A DNA stretch of 64,000 nucleotides from Solicoccozyma terricola (Eukaryota; Basidiomycota; Tremellomycetes; Filobasidiales; Piskurozymaceae), in contig BCLD01000018.1 of NCBI GenBank assembly GCA_001600875.1, positions 684,689 through 748,688 of the forward strand. Reading direction: 5' to 3'. Shown piece by piece: positions 46,360 to 63,193 of this stretch. The notes under the pieces were generated by a model that searched no databases, was not told the origin of the DNA, and saw only the letters and a program-made list of their open reading frames with translations. The translations under genes and the position numbers were made by a program. Position 1 is the first letter of the stretch. Each line of letters starts with the position of its first letter.

Positions 46360-46978
46360 ATGGCAGCAGACAGCTCTTCAGGTGGAAAAGGCGGGAAATC
46401 AAAGCCAGCAGGCGAGACGAAACAGTTGCAGACTAGGAGTGCAAAGGCGGGATTGCAGGTGAGTTTAACAGGGGGAAACGGGGCCAGTGGAGCGGAAAGA
46501 GTTGGTGATCCTGAGCGCGGTGGAAAGAGTTATGGATGGACAAGGAGGTTGGAAAATCCTCTTTCTGTTCAAAGGTTCAATATAGCTGGGTTGGTTATTC
46601 CTTTTACGAATCTGCTTGATAACAGCGAGGTATCCCATCCCATCTCTATGGATGCGAGTGAAATGGGTAGTGTCGATCTCAGGATATTGCTATTGTGCAA
46701 TGCAATTATGTTTATGGGTTCAGCGCATACGATTTCTGTTGTGGATGGATGATTTCTTCAACGTTGGCTCGCTGATCTGAGAAGATACAACATTACTGAC
46801 ATTTCCCCCTTCCTTCTCTTATGATCCCTTTTCAATCGGTTCATCTCATCACACCCATACTCTACACGATCCATTTCCCCTTCATCCACTCCCGTCAAAA
46901 TATCCCATTAGTTCCCCGTCGGTCGTATACACCGGTCCGTCTCTCCATCTCTCCCAACCCTATATCTAACATCATCGC

Positions 46979-47028
<50 letters not shown>

Positions 47029-47568
47029 GCGTTAACCCCTCTCGCAAACAGTCACATGAAAGCACGAACCGCAAACAACGTCCGTATCGGTGCTAAAGCA
47101 GCCGTTTACGTAGCTGCGATCTTGGAATACCTCACTGCTGAAGTTTTGGAATTGGCTGGTGAGTGTTTGGTTTTGTTGATTTGGACCGGTTATTAAACAC
47201 CCCGATTTTGGGGGGGATTGTTCCTCTGATCATCTGAAACGTCCTTTTTTTTTTCCTCTCTCCGTCACCCCCTTTTCTTCCCTTAGGAAACGCGGCCAAG
47301 GATCTCAAAGTCAAACGTGTCACTCCAAGGCATCTTCAATTGGCTATCCGTGGTGATGAAGAATTAGATATAATGATCAGAGCTACGATTGCAGGTGGTG
47401 GTGTATTGCCTCATATACACAAGGTGGGTTTTTATCGGTGAAGAGAGATCTCATTGGGCCGCGGGGGGTGGCTGATTCGATGGATATCCTTCTTTTGCGC
47501 CGGCGGTTCAGGCTCTCGTTGTTAAGGGTCCGAAACCAATCAAGAAGATTGCAGCTCCGGCTGTTTAA
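46360..47568 (+). CDS. Histone variant H2A.Z
   Basis: Histone H2A.Z, incorporated at promoter-flanking nucleosomes by SWR1-type remodelers. Five exons (46360-46458, 46913-46935, 47052-47158, 47287-47423, 47512-47568) give 140 residues. Seen: a Lys/Gly-rich N-tail ([18 protein letters not shown]), [81 protein letters not shown]. The [16 protein letters not shown] and GDEELD region is the H2A.Z M6/acid-patch signature, not canonical H2A; there is no SQE/SQEL tail as in H2A.X-like fungal H2A. Exon 2 is a 23-nt microexon with a GTCCGT donor, and the following intron carries about 45 C. Confidence 0.94.
46982..47026 (+). repeat. Poly-C tract (about 45) in H2A.Z intron 2
   Basis: Longest homopolymer in the window, between the microexon donor (46936) and the acceptor (47051). 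Length uncertain by nature. Confidence 0.9.
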
Positions 47569-47957
47569 GGAAGATCGGGAAGATCGGATGGGGGAAAGAA
47601 GATTGGTTATCGGCGGCGCGCGGTCATCTCGTTTTTATTTTTTCGAGATACGATCTTACCTGGTGCGGCATTGGTGGGGGGGGGGAGGGGGAGACTCGGG
47701 ATGTGGATTGGATGGAATTCGGGGTTTGCCCTAACAAATTTTTTCGCTTCGCTGTTATTTAACCCCTTTGATATTCTCTGTGTTTTATGCGATTGAGAAA
47801 ATGTGGTTTTTTTTGTTTGGTTTTCCGTTTTCCGTTTTTCCACCGTTTCTTTTGCACCATGGAAATTTGGCATGTTCATTTCAAAGACAAGAATAGGGTA
47901 CAGGGGGGGTTAAGGTTTGACGTGAAAAGTAATGTCAAGTCGTTGTCTCATCCGCGC
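47569..47957. other. Convergent intergenic region
   Basis: About 390 bp between the H2A.Z stop and the inferred end of the large membrane protein. T-rich 3' UTR-like sequence on the plus strand; nothing else seen. Confidence 0.5.
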
Positions 47958-50900
47958 TCAGCGCATTCTCGTCGTCACTGCCGCCTTCTTCGGTGAGCTA
48001 TCAGGGAGGTACATCAACAAGTCAGTATGCGCCCCGCGCCCCAGCGAACGATATCGCCACCAACTCCCAACTCACCATGAGCTCGATATATTCGCACGAC
48101 TAGATTTCCGACTTAAATTCGGCGTCTTCCTTTCCGAAAGATCATTCTCGTCCTGATAGATCGACGAGACGGCTGGGACGGGTATCCTTCGAACTTGACT
48201 TTTGGGAAGTGCAGGTAGATGTGAAGCCTTGTGTTGAGGTTGCGATGTGAGGACTGACGACGAGGGTGGTCGCGATGTGATCGTATCGTCTTCGTTCGCC
48301 CCTTTCACTGACTTCGGTCCCTTGCCAGCACCCACTCGCGTGACCTGTGCGTTCGTACTCACGTCGCCAAGGAGCCTAGGAGGTCGGAGGCCGGAAGCTG
48401 GGTTGCTGGCCAAGGACTCATTCGCGAGACTAAGCCGCGTAGTTGGAGCGTCATGGGCGACACTGGCTAGACGACGCGTGTTGGCCATGCTGGTGAGGAG
48501 AGTCAACCGATCACGCTGCGGATGCATCGGCGATGGACTTGGAGTGGGCATGCTTTCCATCGAACTCGCAGTGGCCGTCGTCGCAGTCGACACAGTTGTC
48601 TTGACCGTGTCCGAGCTCTTCTTGGTGACCAATGAGCGGATATCATCGGTGACTGACGACGTCAATGACGATTTCGAGGGCCTACGGATCAACCACGAAT
48701 CTCCACCATCAATTGACACGGGTCGAGATGACGTTCCATCGATCGACGCCATGTAAGTCTCCACGGTCGGAGAGTCCATACCGAGCATCATCTCCATTTC
48801 CTCAATCACCTCATCGTCGTCTGCCGGCACAGCGGGACCAGCGACGTCCAGCATGTGTTGCGTGCTGATGGACATTTTGACGCGACGGCGGACGGAGCTG
48901 ACCGCGGAGATCTCACCACTGTGTTCTGCGACCGTGGACAGCGAGGATGCAACAACGTGTCCTTGATACGGGAGACTGACGCAAGTGGCCTTTGGAGTCG
49001 TTTGCTCGTCGGCTAGGTGTTGTTCGACCGCAGGAGGGGACGCGCTCAGTGGAGTCACTCGGGACGACCTCCCATACTGCTCGAGGAGCTCATCCAGGTT
49101 GTCGGGCAACGGCGGGAGGTCATGCGTAGATGAAGCTTCGGCAATCATGCTCGAGTTGGCTAGAGACGTGCTCGATGTCTTTTTGAGGATTCCCTTAGCT
49201 GGGCTTTTACGTCGCATGTCTGCAACCTGTAGCTTGGTGAAGTTGCGAACAGGTGTATCTTTGGATCTGCCGTACTCGTCCAATGCCTCGATGATCTCCT
49301 CGACGAGGTTTCCAGCGGGCAGAACAGGCAGACTTCGGTTGCTCTTGTGCCCAGCCCGACGGCGTATGTTGCGCTTTGGCGTCGATTGCTCCGCTTCGCC
49401 AGCATCGAAAGACATGTCCATTGCGAGCTCGATCGACGAGGAGCGACCGTGGCTGAATGGGGGAGCGTAGAGATCCAATGACGGCCGGAAGGGTGGAATG
49501 TCCATGGAGGCGCGAGAGGTCGAGCAGGAAGTGCGTCTTCCAAGAATGGACTCAGCGCTAACGGCAGGGATAGTGGACATTGCACCGTTGAATGAAGCGT
49601 GCTTGCCGATCTTGACGCCGGGAACCAGGCTGTGTGGGTAGAGCTGATTCAACTTATCGCTCGACACCTTGTGACGTCCAAGGCCAACTCACTTTTGAAT
49701 CAATTTCGCGGAGAGCCAATCCATCTCCAACTCCATATCAGTCCCTCTCACTTCCTCCTGGTCCTGTTTCTTGCGCCACATCAACTTTTCAAAGTCAAAC
49801 GTGCGACGACGCTGAGGAGCTTCGTCTCGCTTGCTCTTGCCACCGAAGGATCTAGTGCTGAACCGGCGGATTCCTTCAAGGGCGGCAGTCTCGAGAGGTG
49901 GCGGAGCAAGACCACCAGACAATGATGCGGGATCGATGATTTCTTGTGCCAAGACCGGTTCATCGTCGAGCCTTGTCTGAAGCTCGTTCGTATTCGCAAA
50001 GTAAAAGGTCGGCGACCTGCTGACCTTGGCTCGCATCGCCGTTACAACGCGAGCATTTTTTATGCTCTTCGAATCGGGGTCGGTCTCAAAGCTATGGCCC
50101 CGAAGGCGACGCATTTCAAAGGAGTCCAGGGCTTGCTCGTGTTCGATGGCCGACGGATGAATCCAGCCATACGTGCCGTCGTTTAGAATGCTGGACTCGG
50201 CTTGCGCTGGGCTCGCTGCAAATCTGAACGGAGACTGCTTGGCCTGCTTTGGGGTCTTGTTCACGATGGTAAGTCGGCGAGACGGTCGCGGCGTAGTTTC
50301 AGGGTCATTTTGTTGAGCGTCACATTCTTCTGCGCGGTCCTGTTCGACCGGCAGCACTGACAGCCTTGGATGCGGCGCCATCGTGCTGATGATACGTTCC
50401 AGACGTCCGGAATGCCGTCTTGCCTGTCCGTTCTCGACCCATACATCACTGATCGGCCTTGACATGCGCTTTTGCATCAAGTTTCTCTCCGCTTCGAGTT
50501 CAGGAAGGGGACCGTCCTCCATCGAGGTCGACTTGCGGAATCCGAATTGCGATATAGAAGGCTGAGGGCGAATCATCTGAGACCAGCGTGGTGGTGCCGG
50601 AGAGTCCGATGCACTGAGCAGAGAGCGACTAGGCATCTCCTTGATCCGATCGAGACCTTCACTCGTACGCGGTTGGGATTCAAGGTCCGGCTTATACGCG
50701 GCGGGAACCTTGAGTTGCACTGGGCGTGGTGACTCGACGTTGCGGATGAGTACAGGACGAAGGAAGACGTAGCAGCCACCGAGCAGCGGTGCGTAGATCA
50801 GGAGAGCGACGAGGAACAGGACGGTGGCAGCCAGACCATGTACAGTTGGTAGTTGAGCTGGAATTGAGAAAGCCTGGGAGGTATGAACAGGTTAGAAGAT

Positions 50901-53312
50901 TGTCCCAGACAGCGAAGATTGCACAACTCACCCAGCTCAACCACAAGCCACCTAGAACAGCAATAGATGAGTCTTTCAATCTCCTGTCACTTGCCGTTTC
51001 CTGATGATCGCTCGCTTCTTGAGCGGTCTGCAATAAAGCCTCATCCGTCCTGAACATGAGTTCGTCGACGCTAGCTCCTCGCATTCTGTAATCGCCTGAA
51101 GCAGTGTGGAGCAGAGGAGCGGATCCCACCGGTCCCGCAGAGACGCCGAACATGCGATTGGCGAGAAGAGGATCGGTCGAGTCCTTGTTCCAAGCGGAAG
51201 TCGGGGAGTAGATGGTGGAGCTCGCTCCCGGAGACCTCATACCATCTCCACGAGCAGCAGGAAGGGGTGGCAAGTTCTCCATTACCGGTTGTTGCAGCCG
51301 TTCGGAGAGAGCGAAACTGGACCTGCTCGTGGAGAAGGATGCACGACCGGAAGTTGGGAGAGGTTCGACGGGTGGGTGTCCGAGTGGCGACCTTTTCCTT
51401 TCCATGCTTCGTCCTCGTGCATTATCCCCGTCAATAGCTGATTGTGTAAAATCGCACGACATGTCGTCATCTCCCGATACGCTATGAGGGAAACTCTGAT
51501 CTCCATTTGAGTTCCCGACCGAGTATTGACTGTCCATTCGACGGATGAGGGGCACAGGCGGTACGATTTCGAAACGAGTCAACCTGATTTCGGTACCGTT
51601 TGTCTCACGGTGATATGCCGTTTTGGCAGGTACACTATCTGGAGATGTCATGAAAGACATTTCGAATGGGTTACTGGTTCGGATAATGGAAGGACTATCA
51701 CTATGTCCATCCCATAAACTCTGATGAGGACTCGACGAGCTTGTAAAATGTGAATTCGATCCAGTTCTTTGAAATTCAACCTCTGCTCGAGAAGCGCATC
51801 GTTCCGGTGCAGCGAGACCATCATCCGATCGCACAATATCAACACCTTCCGAAGCGGTGGAGTATCTGGCAGACGGTGTAGATGGAGAAATACCAACAGG
51901 TGGAGTATGCCACGAGTGTGAGGTGTTGATGACTTGCGTAGCAGTGGGTCTACCTCGAGCACGTCTAGGGCCGGCGCTCGATGGAGTGACTGGAGTGATT
52001 GGAGACGGAAGATTTGATGAATAGGAGAATGATGAGAATCTGTCGGTTTCATATGAAGAGTGTCGACCTGGAGTAAGGAAGGGAAACGATTCGGACAACC
52101 GGGAAAAAGGGGGAAAATCGGGGTGAGTCACCCGGAATGCCTGAAAACCGGAACGCGCCGCCGCCACCACTCACTCGGACTTGTTAACCAGCTATCAGAC
52201 CGTTTCGTGATATCGTTCGTAACCACCTCGACACCTTCATCGTCATCCTCTCCTCTTTTAACAACTTGTTTAAGTCCTCCAAGACCATCAGTGCGTATAA
52301 TAACATCCGGTCCTGAATAAAAACTACGTTCTTTTCCCCCTCTTTTGAGAATCCGGTCACCGAGTCCGACTTTCGTACGACGTTGTTCTGTGGAAATCGG
52401 TTTGGTTGAAGTGAGTTGAGTTGGAAGACGGATGTGTTGGAAGTATGATTTGATATGAAGAGGATTGAATGATGAGTTGGTTTCATCGTTTGTTGTTGTT
52501 GATGATAGAATAACAAATGCGGTTGTTATTATCATCGGTGTGGTTGAGCCAACAAGTACGATCCAACCGCTCGCTACTACCCCTAGAACACCCGTGATCG
52601 TCGATAAAACCATACCAGCGCACAATGCGAAACCCCATGTTACCGAACGTTCGAACGCCTCGACCTTGGTCGCCAATCCAATGACACAAAAAAGAGTAGA
52701 CCAAGGAACAACTGATACCGCCAATCCGAGGAGTATACCATTCCATTTATACGATGGAATAGAAAGGTATACAGTCCCAGTGACGAGAGCAATGAGAGAT
52801 GAGAATAAAATGATCGGTAGAATCCATATTGAACGTTCGTTCAGATTCATTTTTCCTCTTTGTTGACTCATTTGGTTGTTATCTTGAAAAGGTAAACCTC
52901 CTTTTATGATTCTGGGTAAACTAGCTGATTCGATACCAGTCGATGTTGAACCCAATTTCCCGAATAAATTGGATAATTTACTACCACTTCGTATCGTTGT
53001 ATTTCCACTTGGTCTCGGTGGAAGGCCATAGAATTCACGTGGGAGTGTGGATTTGTTAGGTTGGAGTTTACTAATAGGAATGAGACGAAGTAGGAGGGGT
53101 TTGAGTTTTGATTGGTGTGGGGTGGTGGTGGTGGTGGGGACCTGGGTGGGGATCGGATTGGGAGTGGGATGGATGGATACCGGGGTAGATGGGATAAAAC
53201 CAGCGTTTCGTTGACGGTATAGGTGATGAAGGAGAGAGAAGATGAAAAGGATGCATGGTATTGTGACGGTGAGGACAGCGGAGAGTGGGATAGAGGTTAG
53301 AGAGGGAATCAT
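47958..53312 (-). CDS. Giant serine-rich multi-TM membrane protein, unknown function
   Basis: Exons 52175-53312, 50932-52067, 49693-50873, 48076-49659 and probably 47958-47997 join in phase. Reading exon 4 to its own stop (48072) gives 1680 residues; a good GTGAGT donor there and a final 40-nt exon (SPKKAAVTTRMR end) give about 1692. Seen: a membrane helix at 9-30, four more near 161-183, 190-212, 224-246 and 249-270, then two near 745-795 (SSIAVLGGLWLSWAFSIPAQ; LAATVLFLVALLIYAPLLGG), so about seven in all. The rest is Ser/Pro/Arg-rich and mostly disordered, with short predicted helices carrying a repeated pattern (NLVEEIIEALDEYGRSKDTP; NLDELLEQYGRSS). No enzyme or transporter motif recognised. 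It could be a fungal-specific plasma-membrane or ER scaffold; that is a guess. Confidence 0.78.
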
Positions 53313-54339
53313 ATCGAGGATCGATAGTTAAAAAGGGGCCCTCGAGGTGAATCAAATCGTTTGTGGTTGAGTTTTGGTCGAGTCGTGGAGGTTGCGTAGA
53401 AAATAATAATCGTGAGAACGTTGGAGAGGTTTCGTTGTGTGACGTTGTAGAGATTCGTTTTGATTGAAGAACGTTCAGCGTGATCCAGCCGCTGTGCGAT
53501 GTGTTGGAAGGAATGAGAAGAGGGGACGTGGATGTGTTGGATCACCCGTGATGGTCCTGTTCGTGAATTTGTTTACGTCGATGTGGATTTGGGATTTGGA
53601 ATGGCAATTGCCTGCCTTTGAGGGAGGATGAGGTAGATGTTCAGTCAACATCCACAATCCACCGATTCACCGATTCGATACTTGCATCCATTGGTGTGCA
53701 CGGGAGGGTGGGGTGGGAGACACCGGAGGGAACGAAGAGCATGTCTGGACCCCGTTGTCTCCTCATATGGGTCACACAAGTTGAACGTCGATAATCATCA
53801 GGCTCACGAGCATCGAGGACAAACACGCGCCATGACCCTGTGAACGACGACTATGCGTTCGTATTACAGTGTATAACAGTTCAAAGTGAGAATACAATGG
53901 ATCGGTGTGGTATGTATGGGACAATGAGCATGCGATGCGATGCGATGGGGTGGAGAGGAAGTGACCATGCCATGCCATGCCATGCCATCCCTCTACGGGC
54001 GGGGGGGTGGCGAATGAGACTGACCACGGACATCATCAATGTCCGCTCACCCCCACCCCGCTTCTCCTACCCAACCATCAGGAACCCATAGGATGGATGC
54101 ATACACCATTCCATTCCATCCTCGGGACCCCATGTCATCTCGCACATTCCATCGGCATCACACAACAAACTCGACAATTATCATACTCTAAACACTTCCA
54201 ACCTCTACGCCGTCGCTCTAAACGGTTCCACCACAACTCCCGTCGTTCTCCGCTCGGCGGGTTTGATACTTTCGGCGTCGGCTATCACCACAGTTCACAA
54301 TCATTCACATACCTACCTACGTGAACACGTTCATCTGAA
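53313..54339. other. Divergent intergenic region with pentamer repeats
   Basis: 1.0 kb between divergent starts. Contains (TGCGA)3 at 53931-53945 and (CATGC)4 at 53966-53985. No supportable ORF or RNA gene. Confidence 0.55.
53931..53985 (+). repeat. Short TGCGA and CATGC pentamer arrays
   Basis: Three perfect TGCGA units then, 20 bp later, four perfect CATGC units, about 360 bp upstream of the poly(A) polymerase ATG. Confidence 0.8.
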
Positions 54340-57830
<3,491 letters not shown>

Positions 57831-58182
57831 GTGGACGAGTGGGTACGAGCAGAGAACCACTCGCCCTCTGGATTTGGTGAGCATTTCCAAATCTCCTTTT
57901 CCCAACATGTATTCTACCCTCATTACAACCGCAAGAGCCTCTGCCGCCTGAGATCAGCGGGCAATTTATGGCCTGTAATTAGTATGAAAGCAAAGAAATG
58001 ACAAGACTTGGTTTCATGGTGGAGGGCGGTCAAGTCCGAATCTCTCTTGACCGAGATTGGAGGCATGCGGGTGGTAGCGAATCGATCGAAATATATAACA
58101 ACTCTTGCCAGTCTCTGCTCTGTGCTCCGATCCACACACTCGCGTCAGTCTCACATACCTACATTAACTAGACCCACTCATC
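57831..58182. other. Intergenic region
   Basis: 352 bp between tandem genes; holds the poly(A) polymerase 3' end and the aldo/keto reductase promoter. Nothing distinctive. Confidence 0.5.
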
Positions 58183-59543
<1,361 letters not shown>

Positions 59544-59796
59544 GGCTGCTTAGATATGTCATAGGAGGGCTGTGTACAAGTTGTGGACTATATTCAGACA
59601 GAGAATAGGTGCCCGAGGATAGGCATGGAATGGGATGTGACTGATGGATATATTTTTCATCCCTGGCTTCCTCCACTTGAGATCGGACACAGCCGAGGAA
59701 TCATCTCGCGTGCCTGATCATAATTACTGAGACAGATCTGGGATAGACCACCGTCTTTCTTCCATCGAGACCATTCATCCACCACCCCCATCCACC

Positions 59797-62616
59797 ATGG
59801 AATCATTCGTCGATATCACAACGACCACCTTCCAGGCTATTCTGGCTGTATGTGTCGTCTTCACAGCAGGATACGCTTTCAACGGCAAGCGTGGAGGGGA
59901 GTTGAGCACGGTGCGGTTCCCAAGACAGAATGGAGTAAGATGCACAACCCTACTGACCTCGTCCGACCGCTCCAGACCCTCGTCTCTGTGGCTAGAAATC
60001 TCCTACTGCCATGTCTCTTACTCACAACGTTCGCTTCGTCGTCGATGCTCACCTGGCGTCGATTGATAAGCTGTAAGTAGACCTGGGTGACGGTCAAAGG
60101 TGTGTGGAGGACTGACAAAATGGATGTCTCGATCAGTTTGGCCCATCCCGGTCATTGCTCTGGTCAGCCATGTGGCCTCGTTGACAGTGTCTCTACTTGT
60201 TTGGCGTTATGGCTCCACCCCGGATTGGATCGTCGAGTCCTTGACATACAACAAGTGAGTACGGCAGAAGTAAACAATCCGTACGTACGTCAAGACATGC
60301 TCATTCGATCGTTGTCTACAGCGTCGCATCATATCCCCTCCTACTGATCCTCGCTCTGTATCGTATATCTCCAACCGATAATGTCGGCGGTCTTTCTCAC
60401 CTCGAGTGGAGGGTAATGGACAGCACGAAAGACGTCATGGAGCGATCGGTCGTGTACACACTCGTCAATCTGGTCGTCGTGGAGTTGTTCCGGTGAGTAT
60501 GAGGATTGGGGCGTTTATTATACTGTCCTCCAGCCGACTAATCTCGCACTCAAACGACAGAACCTTGCTCAACCCTCTCATCGCCAAGGTAATCCCTGCC
60601 GCTCGTCCAGCTATCAAAGATGAAGACACCGACGAGTCTACCGATCTCATCCCTGACACCCCTACATTCCCCGACGAAGCCACTGAACGCACCCCACTCA
60701 TCAACACGTCGCCTCAAAACACTTCTACATCCAGTCCAACCTCCCAAGAAAGACTGGTCGGCGTTTCTCTCATGTCGCCAATCTTCATCTTCTCGCTTGT
60801 AGGATTGCTTATTGGCTTGATCAAGCCAGTTCAGAGAGGTTTTGTGGGTGTTGGTGCCGGTGATTCGGATGGATCTTGGGCTTGGCAGAGTGTTGGATCG
60901 GGGTTGGTACTTCTCGGAGCTGCGTTTGCGGTGATCGAGATGGTAGGTGTGGGCGCTGGGATCAAGGCTGGAGAGAAGAAGGCGTGAGTGTGTGGAGGGC
61001 GTTGAGATGATGAGAATATCACATTATTAAAGTCCTTCTTCCTCAGCTCTCCCGAGGACAAGATTCCGCCAATTATCGGTACGATCCTTCTCATTACCAT
61101 CTTGCGATACGTTGCTTTACCCGCGATCGTGATCTCGATCGTCCATGGATTCCGTAAGATACCTTCGACTACATTGTACTTGCAGGATCCCGCGTTTGTG
61201 AGTGATGTTGCGGCGAGGCGTGGTGATATAGGTTGAACCTTTTTGTTTCGCACCCAGTCCTTCACCTTATGCCTCTCCGTCATCTCCCCACCGGTTCTTC
61301 CACCAAACCTCAATCCTTTCCGATCCTACGTCCTCTTCTTCACCTTTTACCTCACCATCATCACGTCGTTCGCTGTGGCAGCTGCTATTGCCGTCTCGGG
61401 TCGCGGCGTCTCATTCGAGAACAACTTTGATGTCAAGAGAGCACTCAAGGCGGCGGTCGGTGGTGGTCTGGCAGGTGCTGCGGCCATGATCGTTCAAGTT
61501 TTATCCCTGATGCCGTTGAGGACAATCATGAATTATCAGTATAGGTATGGTGGTACTACCAAGAACGCGACCATGACACTTTGGAGAGACGGGGGTTTCA
61601 AACGGTACTACGCCGGACTGGGTGCTGCATTGTGAGTATGCAGTCAGGCTCGTCTAAGACTGATACTGACCCTTTCCCTCGAGCAGGTTCCAAGCCCCTC
61701 TGTCACGCTTCGGTGACACGGCTGCGAATGCCGGTATCTTCGCTCTCCTCGATTCGTTGACCTGGCCAGTCCTAGTCAAGACCGTAGCAGCCTCCCTCTG
61801 CTCGTCCTGGTTCCGCATGACATTGACACCCATCGACACACTCAAGACCACTCAACAGACGCAAGGTCGTGTAGCTGGATTGAAACTCCTCAGGGAGAGG
61901 ATCAAGGAGAAGGGGGTGGGTAGTTTGTGGTACGGTGCGATGGCCACCGCTGTCGCCACTTTTGTTGGACATTGTGAGTGGGAGTGCTTTGTATGAGGTT
62001 GTTGGAGTCTGACCATTTTGTGCCGATCGCAGACCCGTGGTTTGGTGTGAGTCTTTCGGCGATATCCACATTTGTGTCTAGGAGTCGCTAAACTTTGATT
62101 CGCCACGTAGACATATAATTACCTGTCGGATGTGCTCCCCCTGCCTCATTCGGTCTTCCAAAAGCTTGCCGTAAGTGTCTCGATCACGTCGTTCAGACGG
62201 ACTACACACTGATGGTTCGGCTACCTCTAGCGACAAGCTTTCATAGGCTTCGCGGCGTCCGTTGTGTCGGATTCAGTGTCGAATAGTCTACGAGTAGTCA
62301 AGACGTATCGACAGGTTCATGAGGGTTCCGTTAGGTATAGTGAGTGTCTCTTTGTGGATGGTTGCGCGTGGTTCCTGCTGCTGACACTCGCCGCAGTCGA
62401 AGCCGCCAGGAGGATCATCGCCGCTGATGGCATTCTCGGCCTATTTGGTCGTGGGCTCGTAACGAGGTTACTCACTAACGGGCTTCAGGGTCTTCTTTTC
62501 AGTGTCCTGTGGAAGCTATTTACCGAGCTGTGAGTGCGGGGTCAAGCAGTTGAAGACGTATTCCCCTTTGACCCGTTTGTCCGCCTCACAGAATTGCTGG
62601 TAAAGGCAAGGTGTAG
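59797..62616 (+). CDS. AEC/PIN-like transporter fused to a mitochondrial-carrier-type domain
   Basis: Thirteen exons in one continuous frame: 59797-59934, 59976-60072, 60137-60254, 60322-60492, 60561-60983, 61047-61197, 61258-61631, 61687-61973, 62033-62046, 62111-62170, 62231-62339, 62397-62529, 62592-62616; 699 residues. Residues 1 to about 410 look like a fungal auxin-efflux-carrier family (AEC) transporter: paired membrane helices (LAVCVVFTAGYAFNGKRGG; LVSVARNLLLPCLLLTTFAS), NNVASYPLLLILALYRIS, a loop with Asp/Thr/Ser, then IIGTILLITILRYVALPAIV, LYLQDPAFSFTLCLSV and SYVLFFTFYLTIITSFAVAA. Residues 415-699 resemble mitochondrial carriers: AAVGGGLAGAAAMIVQVLSL, FQAPLSRFGDTAANAG, LTPIDTLKTTQQTQGR (PxDxxK), LFGRGLVTRLLTNGLQGLLF. 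The junction is inside exon 7 and the carrier half has no ATG of its own. The last short exon is optional; an alternative stop is at 62531. Confidence 0.74.
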
Positions 62617-63193
62617 CGACGTGCATGCGGTCAGAAAGGGGAACTGATGACTAGGAGTTGTTACCCGTGGACATTCGTCATTGATGGCGTTTTATTAATC
62701 TCTACATCAATTCCATGCGTCTTAGTATATCGAGTCGTACACTATTTCTCGTGTATATCTGGTCTAAAGATCTGGATTCTTACAAAGAGAAACGAGCAGC
62801 CAAACTGGCTGGATTATGTAGACAGAAGCACACCGCAGGACAATGGGCAGGTAACTCTTACGATGGCCTCATTGTTCCACATGTCTGGCAAATTGATCGA
62901 GACCAATGTAACATCTGCCCATTTTCCGCGGCGTCATGGTTACGTGTCCGTGAGTCGAGTCCGTAGCTACCGGTATCCTTACAAATATGGCGGCGCAACG
63001 TTGACAGAGAGAAGCAAGTTTGCGCACTGAAAACTGGAGACGGACGACAGGAGAAAGAGGGTTTAAACTTCCACTTAGACAATAAATCATCACGATGCGC
63101 TGCGTCAAACTCATCTCATTAAACATACCCATGCGCCTCTGAGGGACATCTCTACAGGAAGAAGGCGCACTCCGACTCTCGACGACGACAAGA
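62617..63193. other. Intergenic region
   Basis: About 580 bp between tandem genes with no recognisable ORF or RNA gene; should contain the zinc-finger gene promoter. Confidence 0.45.

Noticed and set aside
48072..48074. Stop codon directly after exon 4 of the giant membrane protein as the true end
   Set aside because: It overlaps a consensus GTGAGT donor and a 40-nt exon with good acceptor (CTGATAG) restores an in-frame end at 47958; kept as the alternative.
61243..61635. Separate start for the carrier-like half of the fusion
   Set aside because: The apparent start codon is TTG inside the intron before exon 7, and no ATG precedes the first carrier repeat.
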